From assembly GCF_009711345.1 (NCBI RefSeq), contig NZ_SMMA01000063.1, positions 76,926 to 114,482 on the forward strand: a stretch of 37,557 bases of DNA, given 5' to 3'. Of this stretch, positions 1 through 6,592 are shown one piece after another. The notes under the pieces were generated by a model. That model had not been told where the DNA came from, did not search any database, and was given only the letters and a program-made list of their open reading frames with translations. The translations under genes and the position numbers were made by a program. The DNA comes from Pseudovibrio flavus. Its GTDB lineage: Bacteria; Pseudomonadota; Alphaproteobacteria; Rhizobiales; Stappiaceae. Position 1 is the first letter of the stretch. Every line of letters starts with the position of its first letter.

Positions 1-1263
1 AATGCGGGCCTTGTAGTCTTCGATGTCTTCAAAGACGACCGCACGACCACGATGCTTCATGAGTTCAGGAGAAGCTGCAGATGGCTTGATGATGGAGCCG
101 TTTTCAGCAAGGTTACCGCGCAGAACAGCGATACCGCCGCTTTCAACCAGTGGCTTGTCCCAATCAAGAATGACATCATCGCCCCAACGTTCAGCGTCCT
201 TGATGTTGTCTTTGACAGAGTTGCCGTTCACGGTGATGATGTCTTCGTGCAGTTTGCCGTGCTCGAGAAGCGCGCGCATAACAGCAGGTACACCGCCAGC
301 GTAGTAGAAGTCTTCCATCAGGTACTTACCAGATGGCATCAGGTTCACGATGGTCGGAATGTCGCGGCCCAGACGATCCCAGTCGTCAAGGGTGAGATCA
401 ACGCCAACGCGGCCAGCCATTGCAAGCAGGTGAACTACAGCGTTGGTTGAACCACCGATAGCGCCGTTGGTGCGGATGGCGTTCTCGAATGCTTCTTTGG
501 TCAGGATCTTGGAGATCTTGAGATCTTCTTCAACCATCTTAACGATGCGGCGACCGGAAAGGCGTGCATTGAGGCCATGACGGCTGTCTACTGCAGGGAT
601 AGCAGCTGCGCCCGGTAGAGTAAGGCCGAGAGACTCAACCATGGAACCCATAGTGGATGCTGTACCCATGGTCATGCAGTGACCTTTGGAGCGAGACATA
701 GCAGCTTCAGCGCCCATGTACTCTTCAATGGTCATCTCGCCAGCTTTTACCATCTGGTCGTATTTCCAAACAGCAGTACCGGAACCAACAAGCTCACCAC
801 GGTAACGGCCGTTCAGCATTGGGCCGCCCGGAACTACGATCGCAGGAACGTCACAGCTTGCAGTACCCATCACGAGTGAAGGGGTGGTCTTGTCACAGCC
901 GGTCAGCAGCACTACGCCGTCGATCGGAAGGCCGCGGATTGCTTCTTCAACGTCCATAGAAGCAAGGTTGCGGAACAGCATCGCGGTTGGGCGTGCGTTG
1001 GATTCTGCGCAGGAGAACACAGGGAATTCAAAAGGCACACCGCCAGCTTCCAGAACACCTTTTTTTACGTGCTCTGCAACTTCACGGAAGTGTGCGTTAC
1101 ATGGGGTGAATTCGGAAAAAGTCTGTGCAATACCGATGATAGGACGACCGTCGAAGGTGTCATCCGGCAGGCCCTGATTGCGCATCCAGCTGCGGTGGAT
1201 GAAGGCATCCTTGGTAACGCCTCCGAACCAAGCTTGGGAGCGGCGGGTTGGTTTCTCAGACAT
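1..1263 (-). CDS. IlvD/Edd-family sugar-acid dehydratase, 3' end outside window
   Basis: This is an IlvD/Edd-family dehydratase, a class of Fe-S enzymes that remove water from 2,3-dihydroxy acids or aldonates to give 2-keto-3-deoxy acids. The 421 visible residues begin MSEKPTRRSQAWFGG and run off base 1, so roughly the last quarter of the usual 570-600 residues is missing. Three cysteines sit where the cluster ligands are expected: C55 (TPCNAH), C123 (TGCDKTTPS) and C196 (KGHCMTMG). The start ATG at 1261-1263 follows a GGAG ribosome site. The N-terminus looks more like arabinonate/xylonate dehydratases than biosynthetic IlvD. Position as the fourth gene behind a TRAP transporter also argues for sugar-acid catabolism. 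The exact substrate cannot be read from the sequence. Confidence 0.9.
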   Translation of the reverse strand, partial: MSEKPTRRSQAWFGGVTKDAFIHRSWMRNQGLPDDTFDGRPIIGIAQTFSEFTPCNAHFREVAEHVKKGVLEAGGVPFEFPVFSCAESNARPTAMLFRNLASMDVEEAIRGLPIDGVVLLTGCDKTTPSLVMGTASCDVPAIVVPGGPMLNGRYRGELVGSGTAVWKYDQMVKAGEMTIEEYMGAEAAMSRSKGHCMTMGTASTMGSMVESLGLTLPGAAAIPAVDSRHGLNARLSGRRIVKMVEEDLKISKILTKEAFENAIRTNGAIGGSTNAVVHLLAMAGRVGVDLTLDDWDRLGRDIPTIVNLMPSGKYLMEDFYYAGGVPAVMRALLEHGKLHEDIITVNGNSVKDNIKDAERWGDDVILDWDKPLVESGGIAVLRGNLAENGSIIKPSAASPELMKHRGRAVVFEDIEDYKARI

Positions 1264-1329
1264 TTTAGATCTCCGGTGGCATTTGCGCTCTCTGGCGCAT
1301 TGGAGTTGGTTATTCTTCGTAGAGGGGAA

Positions 1330-1355
1330 ACGGGTATCTCCTTGGAAATACCCGT
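1330..1355 (-). other. Intercistronic hairpin between dctM and the dehydratase
   Basis: Arms ACGGGTAT and ATACCCGT (8 bp) enclose a 10-nt loop in the 99-bp gap between dctM and the dehydratase gene. On the minus strand, where the operon runs, no T-run follows. It therefore looks like an RNA-stabilising or processing hairpin rather than a full terminator. On the plus strand a short CTTTT follows. Confidence 0.5.
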
Positions 1356-1362
1356 CTTTTGA

Positions 1363-2685
1363 TTAGGAGTACATGAAAGTGATGACTTCAGGGAAGGCGA
1401 TAAGAATACCCATGGTCATGATCTGCATGATGATGAACGGCCAGACAGACTTGAAGATATCGGTCAGGCTAATATCCGGCGGAGCAACACTCTTGAGGTA
1501 GAAGGCTGCTGGACCAAACGGAGGAGACAGGAAGGAAACCTGCATGTTCACGCAGAACAGAACACCGAACCATACTGGATCATAACCAAGCTGGGTGATG
1601 ATCGGCACGAAGATCGGCATGGTGAGCATTGCAACGCCAATCCAGTCAAGGAACATGCCGAGCACGATGAGGATCGCCATCATGAAGAGGATGACGGTCA
1701 GCGGGCTGATGTCCAGAGACAGGATCATGTTGCTGACGAACTTGTCGCCGCCCATGAGGTTGTAAACACCGATGAGCATGGTCGCACCGATACCAACCCA
1801 GATGATCATACCAACGGTACGGATGGTCTGGATGAGGGCATCAAACACGACGGTGAAGGTCAGCTCACGGCGCAGAGTTGCAACAATCATTACCGCGACC
1901 ACACCCATACAGGCAGACTCGGTAACAGATGCAATACCGCCGTAGATGGAGCCCAAAATCCAGACCGCGATCATGAGCGGCATAGAGATGTCGCGGGCGA
2001 TCTTGATGAGGTCGGCACGGGTCAGCTGGCCCAGTTCCTCGGCATCCATCGCAGGGCCATAGCCCGGCTTGATGTGACAGATTGCCAGAATGTAGGTCAT
2101 GTACATGCCGGCGAGGATCAAAGCGGCAGGTACTGCACCAAGGAACAGATCACCAATGGAGGTATTGGCGGTCAGACCGTAGATAATGAGCACGATAGAC
2201 GGTGGCATCATGGTGCCAAGTGCACCACCTGCAACAACAGTACCGATAGCAAGGTTCTTGTTGTAGCCAAGGCGCAGCATCTGAGGCAGCGCGATCATGC
2301 CGAGAAGCACGATTTCACCACCGATAATGCCGCACATGGTTGCCAGAACCACAGCCACTGCCATGGACTGAACCGCTACACCACCTTTAAGGCGGCCAGC
2401 GATAATGCGCATGGCGTTGTAGAGGTCTTTTGCAATGCCGGTCTTGTCGAGGAGCGAGGCCATCAACACGAACATTGGCACAGCAACGAAGGTGTAGCCT
2501 TCGGTAAAGTCACTGACGCGGCCTGCAACCATCTGCATCACAGCGCCGGTGTCAAACCACAGGTAAGAAACACCAAGAGCTACAAAGCCGGTCAAGAATC
2601 CCAGCGGCATACCCGCCAGAAGCAGGACGATCATTGAGACAAGAATAAAGAGGGTCGCGAAACCGATACCCATAGCGCTTAGCAT
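1363..2685 (-). CDS. dctM: TRAP transporter large membrane subunit DctM (cluster 1)
   Basis: This 440-residue protein is the large TRAP transporter subunit, the Na+-driven pore of the inner membrane. It is almost entirely hydrophobic, with about 12-13 predicted membrane segments starting at MLSAMGIGFATLFILVSMIV. It carries family-typical stretches such as GAVPAALILAGMY and MLTMPIFVPI. Its length is normal for DctM (about 425-450). The start overlaps the dctQ stop in the 7-nt sequence ATGCTAA, which indicates translational coupling. It should work with DctQ and the periplasmic DctP just upstream. The dehydratase after it suggests the cargo is a sugar acid. Substrate assignment is inference. 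Confidence 0.93.
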   Translation of the reverse strand: MLSAMGIGFATLFILVSMIVLLLAGMPLGFLTGFVALGVSYLWFDTGAVMQMVAGRVSDFTEGYTFVAVPMFVLMASLLDKTGIAKDLYNAMRIIAGRLKGGVAVQSMAVAVVLATMCGIIGGEIVLLGMIALPQMLRLGYNKNLAIGTVVAGGALGTMMPPSIVLIIYGLTANTSIGDLFLGAVPAALILAGMYMTYILAICHIKPGYGPAMDAEELGQLTRADLIKIARDISMPLMIAVWILGSIYGGIASVTESACMGVVAVMIVATLRRELTFTVVFDALIQTIRTVGMIIWVGIGATMLIGVYNLMGGDKFVSNMILSLDISPLTVILFMMAILIVLGMFLDWIGVAMLTMPIFVPIITQLGYDPVWFGVLFCVNMQVSFLSPPFGPAAFYLKSVAPPDISLTDIFKSVWPFIIMQIMTMGILIAFPEVITFMYS

Positions 2686-3239
2686 TCGCTCTCTCCCTGT
2701 TTGCCACTCATCGCATCAGAGAACTGAGTCAGGTGCTTTGCTGTATGAAGAACACTCAAGATCACCAGCATGACGCTGGAGAGGAAGAAGAAGCCCTTGT
2801 TGAAAGCCGGGAACGGGGTATCCCAGGCACTGCCTGAGGTTTGCAGTTTGAAATCACCGGAATAGGTGAAGAAAGCATCCAGCGCGTTGAGGTAGGCGCC
2901 GTATGTCATCATCAAGGTAAAGCCGATGATGCATATGTGAACGAACAGGTCGACGAACCAACGTGATTGCGGGCGCAGGTTGTCTACCAGAAAGGTCATG
3001 CAGATATGACGGCGTGCCGAATAGCAGTAAACACCACCATAAAGCAGGCTGATGCTGACGATGAAGGTTGTAGACTCGTGCACCCAGAAGGTTGGTGCAT
3101 CGAAGGCGTAACGCATGACGACTTCGTAGAAGCCTATTAGAACGATAACCATGAACAGCCAGGTCACCAGATGACCGAAGGCGATGATTATTCTATCTAT
3201 TTTATCTGATAATTTTGATAGGCCGCTTAGCATTTCCAT
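2679..3239 (-). CDS. dctQ: TRAP transporter small membrane subunit DctQ (cluster 1)
   Basis: This 186-residue protein is the small TRAP subunit, with four membrane helices. Visible landmarks are the first helix at roughly residues 17-38 (LVTWLFMVIVLIGFYEVVMR), the family pattern VMRYAFDAPTFWVHE, and the YSARRHICMTFLVDNL region before helix 3. It lies between dctP and dctM and shares its stop with the dctM start. DctQ sequences diverge strongly, so identification rests mainly on size, topology, the conserved helix-1/2 pattern and position. Confidence 0.88.
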   Translation of the reverse strand: MEMLSGLSKLSDKIDRIIIAFGHLVTWLFMVIVLIGFYEVVMRYAFDAPTFWVHESTTFIVSISLLYGGVYCYSARRHICMTFLVDNLRPQSRWFVDLFVHICIIGFTLMMTYGAYLNALDAFFTYSGDFKLQTSGSAWDTPFPAFNKGFFFLSSVMLVILSVLHTAKHLTQFSDAMSGKQGESEC

Positions 3240-3254
3240 CTGCCGTATATGTTG

Positions 3255-3275
3255 GCGGCGGGATTAACCCGCCGC
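3255..3275 (-). other. Hairpin between dctP and dctQ (cluster 1)
   Basis: A perfect 8-bp GC stem, GCGGCGGG with CCCGCCGC, encloses a 5-nt loop in the 67-nt gap after dctP. No T-run follows on the minus strand. Such hairpins after binding-protein genes commonly protect the upstream transcript end and so raise binding protein over membrane subunits. Confidence 0.6.
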
Positions 3276-3306
3276 ACGCCTTGGGGCTTGGTTGGGAAAG
3301 TGCGGA

Positions 3307-4317
3307 TTATTTGCCGCGTGCTTCAAGGTGAGCGAGGAGAGCGTCGAGGTAACGACGGCCGATCTCGGACTCAGCTGCGGTTTTTTCCCAAACGGTCTTA
3401 GCGAGTTCGCGGACCTTTGCTTTTTCTTCGGCAGACCATGCAACTGGGGTTGCGCCTTCAGCTACAGCCTTTTTGTATGCGATTTCGTCATCGAGGTGCG
3501 GACGGATGAGGGTATCCAGAGCCATGCCGCGGAAGTAGGTCAGCAGGAAGGTCTGGTCCTGTTCGTCCAGAGAGTTCCAGATCTTCAGGTTCATGAAGAT
3601 ATGAACGGTTGGGGAAGAGTGGATGCCAGGGTAGATCGGATATTTCGCAATATCGTTCACGCCCTGCTGCTGGTTGTTGGAGAAGGTAGAGAAGTCAGCA
3701 GCGTCGATGATGCCTTTGTCCAGACCGGAATAGATTTCAGAGCCTGGCAGGTTAACCGGAGTTGCACCCATAGCTTCAAACAGGTTCTGTACCGGACCAG
3801 ATGGTGCACGGACCTTCACGCCTTTGAAGTCTTCAACTTTCTCGATTTTGACCTTGGAAGGGATGGATTCTGCACCGGTCAGGGAAACACCGATGAGCTT
3901 CACGCCCTGTTCCTGGAAGATTTCGTCTACGATTTCGAAACCGCCACCAGCATAGTAGAACTTCAGGATGTCTTCGTCGCTGTCCCATGCGCCGAGCGTA
4001 TCACCGATAAGGCCAAAGCCTTTGTCCATACCTGCAAAGTGAGCAGAGGTGAGCATGCCACCTTGGATGATGTTGTTGCGCACAGCCTGTACGGAGTCAG
4101 CTGGCTTTACAACGGAGTCCAGAGGCAGAAGGTCGATCTGGAAGCGGCCACGGCTGGCGTCCGCGATTTTATCAGACCATTCTTTCTGGATATCGAACAC
4201 CTGTTCGCCTGCGAAGTTGGCGCTGGTGAATTTGAACGAATAGGTTTCGGCAGATGCGCAAAGTGGCGCGGATACCAGTGCGGCACCTAACGCAAGTGTA
4301 GCAGCAAACTTATTCAT
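3307..4317 (-). CDS. dctP: TRAP transporter substrate-binding protein DctP (cluster 1)
   Basis: This 336-residue periplasmic binding protein captures an organic acid and delivers it to DctQM. The start at 4315-4317 (MNKFAATLALGAALVSAPL) is chosen because GGAGGAAAT precedes it; an open frame extends 14 codons further upstream but has no ribosome site. A Sec signal peptide ends at about CASA/ETYSF. The middle contains GVKVRAPSGP, whose arginine corresponds to the residue that salt-bridges the ligand carboxylate in TRAP binding proteins, followed by EIYSGLDKGIIDAADFS. It is the first gene of dctP-dctQ-dctM-dehydratase. Confidence 0.93.
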   Translation of the reverse strand: MNKFAATLALGAALVSAPLCASAETYSFKFTSANFAGEQVFDIQKEWSDKIADASRGRFQIDLLPLDSVVKPADSVQAVRNNIIQGGMLTSAHFAGMDKGFGLIGDTLGAWDSDEDILKFYYAGGGFEIVDEIFQEQGVKLIGVSLTGAESIPSKVKIEKVEDFKGVKVRAPSGPVQNLFEAMGATPVNLPGSEIYSGLDKGIIDAADFSTFSNNQQQGVNDIAKYPIYPGIHSSPTVHIFMNLKIWNSLDEQDQTFLLTYFRGMALDTLIRPHLDDEIAYKKAVAEGATPVAWSAEEKAKVRELAKTVWEKTAAESEIGRRYLDALLAHLEARGK

Positions 4318-4679
4318 ATTTCCTCCAAAACTGGCGCCGTTCTGTCTCCCGACGCCCATTTTTCTCCCGGTTTCACCCAGAGGAGGTTCTGCTCTCTGGG
4401 TGTCAATCTTGTAGTTTCACCCGTTAGGTGATGTATTACTCGATCTGGGCAGAGGAAATATGAAAATCCAGTGCGTGTAAATTTGGGCTAATACATATCT
4501 CAGGTAAATATATAAAGTAGAAATACAAGTAAAAAAGCTCGGCAAGTATTGAATTACTTGCCGAGTCTATTCTTGTTAGCGGAAGGGGCAAAATCGCAAG
4601 AGCACCCTTGATATGTGAACAGTTACACGCTACCTGTATGACAAGTGAGTGTCAACCTGTAATCACAAGTGATCCGAAA
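4318..4679. promoter_or_regulatory. Divergent control region between dctP and the GntR gene
   Basis: About 360 bp of AT-rich sequence must hold the promoters of the dctP operon (leftward) and the GntR gene (rightward). One short dyad is visible at 4417-4431, TCACC-CGTTA-GGTGA, about 100 bp upstream of the dctP start, and could be an operator for the GntR protein. The larger hairpin at 4538-4565 is listed separately. I see no repeated operator to confirm either site. Confidence 0.4.
4531..4565 (-). terminator. Terminator-like hairpin facing the dctP promoter side
   Basis: Arms CTCGGCAAGTA (4538-4548) and TACTTGCCGAG (4555-4565) form a perfect 11-bp stem with a 6-nt loop. Read leftward, the stem is followed by GC and six Ts, the layout of an intrinsic terminator. 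It lies upstream of dctP with no minus-strand gene before it in view. It may insulate the dctP operon, act as an attenuator in a long leader, or double as an operator. Confidence 0.6.
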
Positions 4680-5402
4680 ATGTATGATGAAGCAAGAGAA
4701 ATATCACAGTCAGCCAAGCAGCCTATGTCTGCTCAGGTTGCTAGTCGGCTTCAGGAGTACATCTGTAGGAAGCAGCTTTCGCCGGGTGACTCATTGCCAA
4801 GTGAGAGTGAGCTTGGTCGCCTGACAGGCGCGTCGCGAACTGTTGTTAGAGAAGCAATGAAGCTTCTGGAAGCGCGGCGCATCGTTGATCTTGCGCCGGG
4901 TAAGCGCGCGTGTGTGGCAAGTCTTGACCGGTTTACCATGGCCGATTTCATGATGAATGGCGTTGGAACGCGGCAGATCACCATTGGGCAGATCCATGAC
5001 GTGCGCCGGACCGTTGAAGCGCGCATTGTGCACCTAGCCGCGCTTATGCGCACCGAGGAGCAGGCAGATAGGCTCGTCGATATCGCCAAGGGAATGTGTG
5101 AGAATTTCGAGGACTCCGAGTTCCTTATGACCAATGATCTCGCATTCCATCAGGAGCTTTGCACTGCCTCCCGTAACCCAGTTTACGGGGTGTTTATGGG
5201 CGCGTTTAACGACGTTATCCGTACGACTTGGCCAATCACATGGCGTTGCCGTAAGAACGAAAGCGATAGACGGTCGAGTGTCGAGATTCACTTAAAGATT
5301 GCAGAAGCGATCAAAGCCCAAGACCCGGATCTGGCTGTGAAGCTCATGACAAAGCACTTTGACGATGACCTTAAGCCACTTGCTGAAAGTGGGTTCAACT
5401 AA
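4680..5402 (+). CDS. FadR-type GntR regulator (cluster 1)
   Basis: This is a GntR-family repressor or activator of about 240 residues. The N-terminal winged helix is visible as QVASRLQEYICRKQLSPG, then SESELGRLTGASRTVVREAM and LLEARRIVDLAPGKRA. The C-terminal part is an all-helical FCD ligand-binding domain, with motifs such as DVRRTVEARIVHLAAL, NDLAFHQELCTASRNP and EIHLKIAEAIKAQD; its D and H residues often bind metal and acid ligands. The start is uncertain: ATG 4680 is used, but TTG 4608 and ATG 4638 are in frame and none has a good ribosome site. Divergent placement makes it the likely regulator of the TRAP/dehydratase operon, with a sugar acid as probable effector. Confidence 0.88.
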   Translation: MYDEAREISQSAKQPMSAQVASRLQEYICRKQLSPGDSLPSESELGRLTGASRTVVREAMKLLEARRIVDLAPGKRACVASLDRFTMADFMMNGVGTRQITIGQIHDVRRTVEARIVHLAALMRTEEQADRLVDIAKGMCENFEDSEFLMTNDLAFHQELCTASRNPVYGVFMGAFNDVIRTTWPITWRCRKNESDRRSSVEIHLKIAEAIKAQDPDLAVKLMTKHFDDDLKPLAESGFN

Positions 5403-5443
5403 GCATCGAAAACCCCTTCAAAATATTCCATTTTATATTGTTG

Positions 5444-5473
5444 GCTAAGCGATTGAATATTCAGTCGCTTAGC
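5444..5473. terminator. 30-bp near-perfect palindrome after the GntR gene
   Basis: Arms GCTAAGCGA and TCGCTTAGC enclose a second palindrome, TGAATATTCA, with one T-G pair between the two. Together they give a 14-bp foldback with essentially no loop. It begins about 40 bp after the GntR stop and is the best candidate for that gene's transcription end. No T-run follows on the plus strand, so a protein-binding dyad is an alternative. The rest of 5403-5587 shows nothing clear. Confidence 0.45.
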
Positions 5474-5587
5474 GGCTGCGGTGCCTCCGCCTAAATGTTA
5501 TACGCATTGCGACGATAGCGGGCGGCGCTCTACAACACGTTGGTTCCATAGTGTGGTTATCCTCCAAACCGCACAGAAAGGCCGAAC

Positions 5588-6004
5588 GTGACGAACCAAT
5601 CTTTGAAAGTGGTTGAGAGCTGTGCCTCCCACGACAACTGCGTAGTCTGCAGCACTAAAATTTCCGATGGATTGAAGCTGACGTTTCATTGCCAGAACGA
5701 TGGCTCGGTTTTCACGAGCTTTACTCCCCAAGGAAACACAGAAGGGTATTCCGGCCAAATGCATGGCGGTTTAATCGCCACCATCTTGGATTCCGCCATG
5801 GTGCATGTGCTTTTCAGTCAAGGCATTGAGGCTGTTACCGCCGATTTGCATGTTCGGTATATGCACCCCATCCGCATTGGTGAGTCTTTGAAAGTTTCCG
5901 CCAAGCTTATAGAGGCAAAGAAAAAGCTCTATCTTATTCAGGGCGAGGTGCATGTTGGTGAGCGTTGCGTTGCACGTTCTGAGGGGAAATTCCTGCCTAA
6001 GTAG
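5588..6004 (+). CDS. PaaI-type hotdog-fold thioesterase
   Basis: This is a 138-residue single hotdog domain of the PaaI/4HBT thioesterase group, cytoplasmic enzymes that hydrolyse acyl-CoA or aryl-CoA thioesters. The central helix motif MHGGLIATILDSAM (residues 58-71) holds the usual HGG and an acidic residue, D68. The strand pattern ADLHVRYMHPIRIGESLKVSAKLIE also fits. The start is GTG 5588, preceded by AGAAAGG. An N-terminal cysteine cluster (C12, C18, C21, C35) is unusual for the family and might bind metal. It is 94 bp upstream of the DUF134 gene on the same strand but separated from it by operator-like palindromes, so the two may be transcribed separately. Substrate unknown. Confidence 0.8.
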   Translation: MTNQSLKVVESCASHDNCVVCSTKISDGLKLTFHCQNDGSVFTSFTPQGNTEGYSGQMHGGLIATILDSAMVHVLFSQGIEAVTADLHVRYMHPIRIGESLKVSAKLIEAKKKLYLIQGEVHVGERCVARSEGKFLPK

Positions 6005-6015
6005 TCGGTCGTCCG

Positions 6016-6035
6016 TAATGAACCTATGTTCAATA
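6016..6035. promoter_or_regulatory. Operator-like palindrome 1 upstream of DUF134 gene
   Basis: The core TGAACCTATGTTCA (6019-6032) is a dyad with one mismatched pair; outer TA/TA bases extend the symmetry to 20 bp. It shares the ATGAAC-TATG-TCA layout with a second site 46 bp downstream. That repetition suggests one regulator binds both, plausibly the DUF134 protein itself. Confidence 0.55.
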
Positions 6036-6061
6036 TGATTGAAGCGCGTCTGTGTCTTTCT

Positions 6062-6085
6062 TATAATGAACATATGCTCATTATA
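6062..6085. promoter_or_regulatory. Operator-like palindrome 2 upstream of DUF134 gene
   Basis: A 24-bp dyad centred on CATATG (6071-6076), flanked by AATGA and TCATT, is symmetric except for one pair. It ends 13 bp before the DUF134 start codon, so a bound protein would block initiation there. It is the better-conserved partner of the site at 6016-6035. Confidence 0.6.
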
Positions 6086-6098
6086 GGGGTGCTATCCA

Positions 6099-6500
6099 AT
6101 GCCAAGACCAAGAAAACTGAGAGTTGTGCAAGAACTGAGCCGCGTCGATTTCTTCAAGCCTAAGGGCGTTCCGATGCAGGAACTAGAAACAGTCGTGCTT
6201 TCTGAAGATGCCCTTGAGGCTTTGCGGCTTGTTGATGCGGAAGGACTTGAGCACATTGCCGCTGCAGAGATGATGGGAATTTCCCGTCCGACCCTGTCAA
6301 GACTAGTCGCTCAGGCCAGAACAACCGTTGCTACTGCGCTGTCCGAAGGGCTTGCTATTAAGATCGGAGGCGGTGAAGTGCGCTGCTGTAAAGGCGAAGA
6401 ACTAGAAGCGCGACCTTGGGTACGCCGTCGTCGTCGCCGTGGTTTTTGTGGACGTGCTGGTGTGACGTTTGAAGAGGCGGAGCTTTCAGCCGGTGAGTGA
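6099..6500 (+). CDS. DUF134 (UPF0251) DNA-binding protein
   Basis: This 133-residue protein belongs to DUF134/UPF0251, small predicted DNA-binding proteins common in archaea and anaerobic bacteria. Recognition rests on the N-terminus MPRPRKLRVV, the FFKPKGVPMQELETVVLSED segment, and a helix-turn-helix at about 49-75 (HIAAAEMMGISRPTLSRL). The C-terminal part is unusual: a cysteine pair (C96, C97), an arginine run at 109-114, then C117. These could form a metal- or redox-sensitive site. ATG 6099 follows a GGGG ribosome site. Two palindromes immediately upstream suggest autoregulation. It converges on the operon that ends with the metal-chaperone GTPase, so metal-dependent control is a reasonable but unproven idea. 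Confidence 0.85.
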   Translation: MPRPRKLRVVQELSRVDFFKPKGVPMQELETVVLSEDALEALRLVDAEGLEHIAAAEMMGISRPTLSRLVAQARTTVATALSEGLAIKIGGGEVRCCKGEELEARPWVRRRRRRGFCGRAGVTFEEAELSAGE

Positions 6501-6514
6501 GCAGCTGCTCATCC

Positions 6515-6553
6515 AAAAAAGAAGGCGCCAGAGGGAGGGAAGCCTCTGACGCC
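6515..6553 (-). terminator. Terminator of the GTPase operon
   Basis: GGCGCCAGAGG (6524-6534) pairs with CCTCTGACGCC (6543-6553) with a single mismatch. Read leftward, TTC and TTTTTT follow (T-run opposite 6515-6520). This is a good intrinsic terminator for the minus-strand operon ending at 6593. Confidence 0.75.
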
Positions 6554-6556
6554 GCG

Positions 6557-6587
6557 GATTTTGCCTGATCGCTTGGGAGGCAAAATC
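6557..6587. terminator. Second hairpin in the convergent gap
   Basis: GATTTTGCCT (6557-6566) and AGGCAAAATC (6578-6587) form a perfect 10-bp stem with an 11-nt loop, 5 bp from the GTPase stop codon. No T-run follows directly on either strand. It probably assists termination of the two convergent transcripts. Confidence 0.45.
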
Positions 6588-6592
6588 ACGAA

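Noticed and set aside
3292-4290. 332-codon open frame antisense to dctP
   Set aside because: It mirrors the dctP gene on the other strand; its translation has no family pattern, while the minus-strand product has a signal peptide and TRAP binding-protein motifs.
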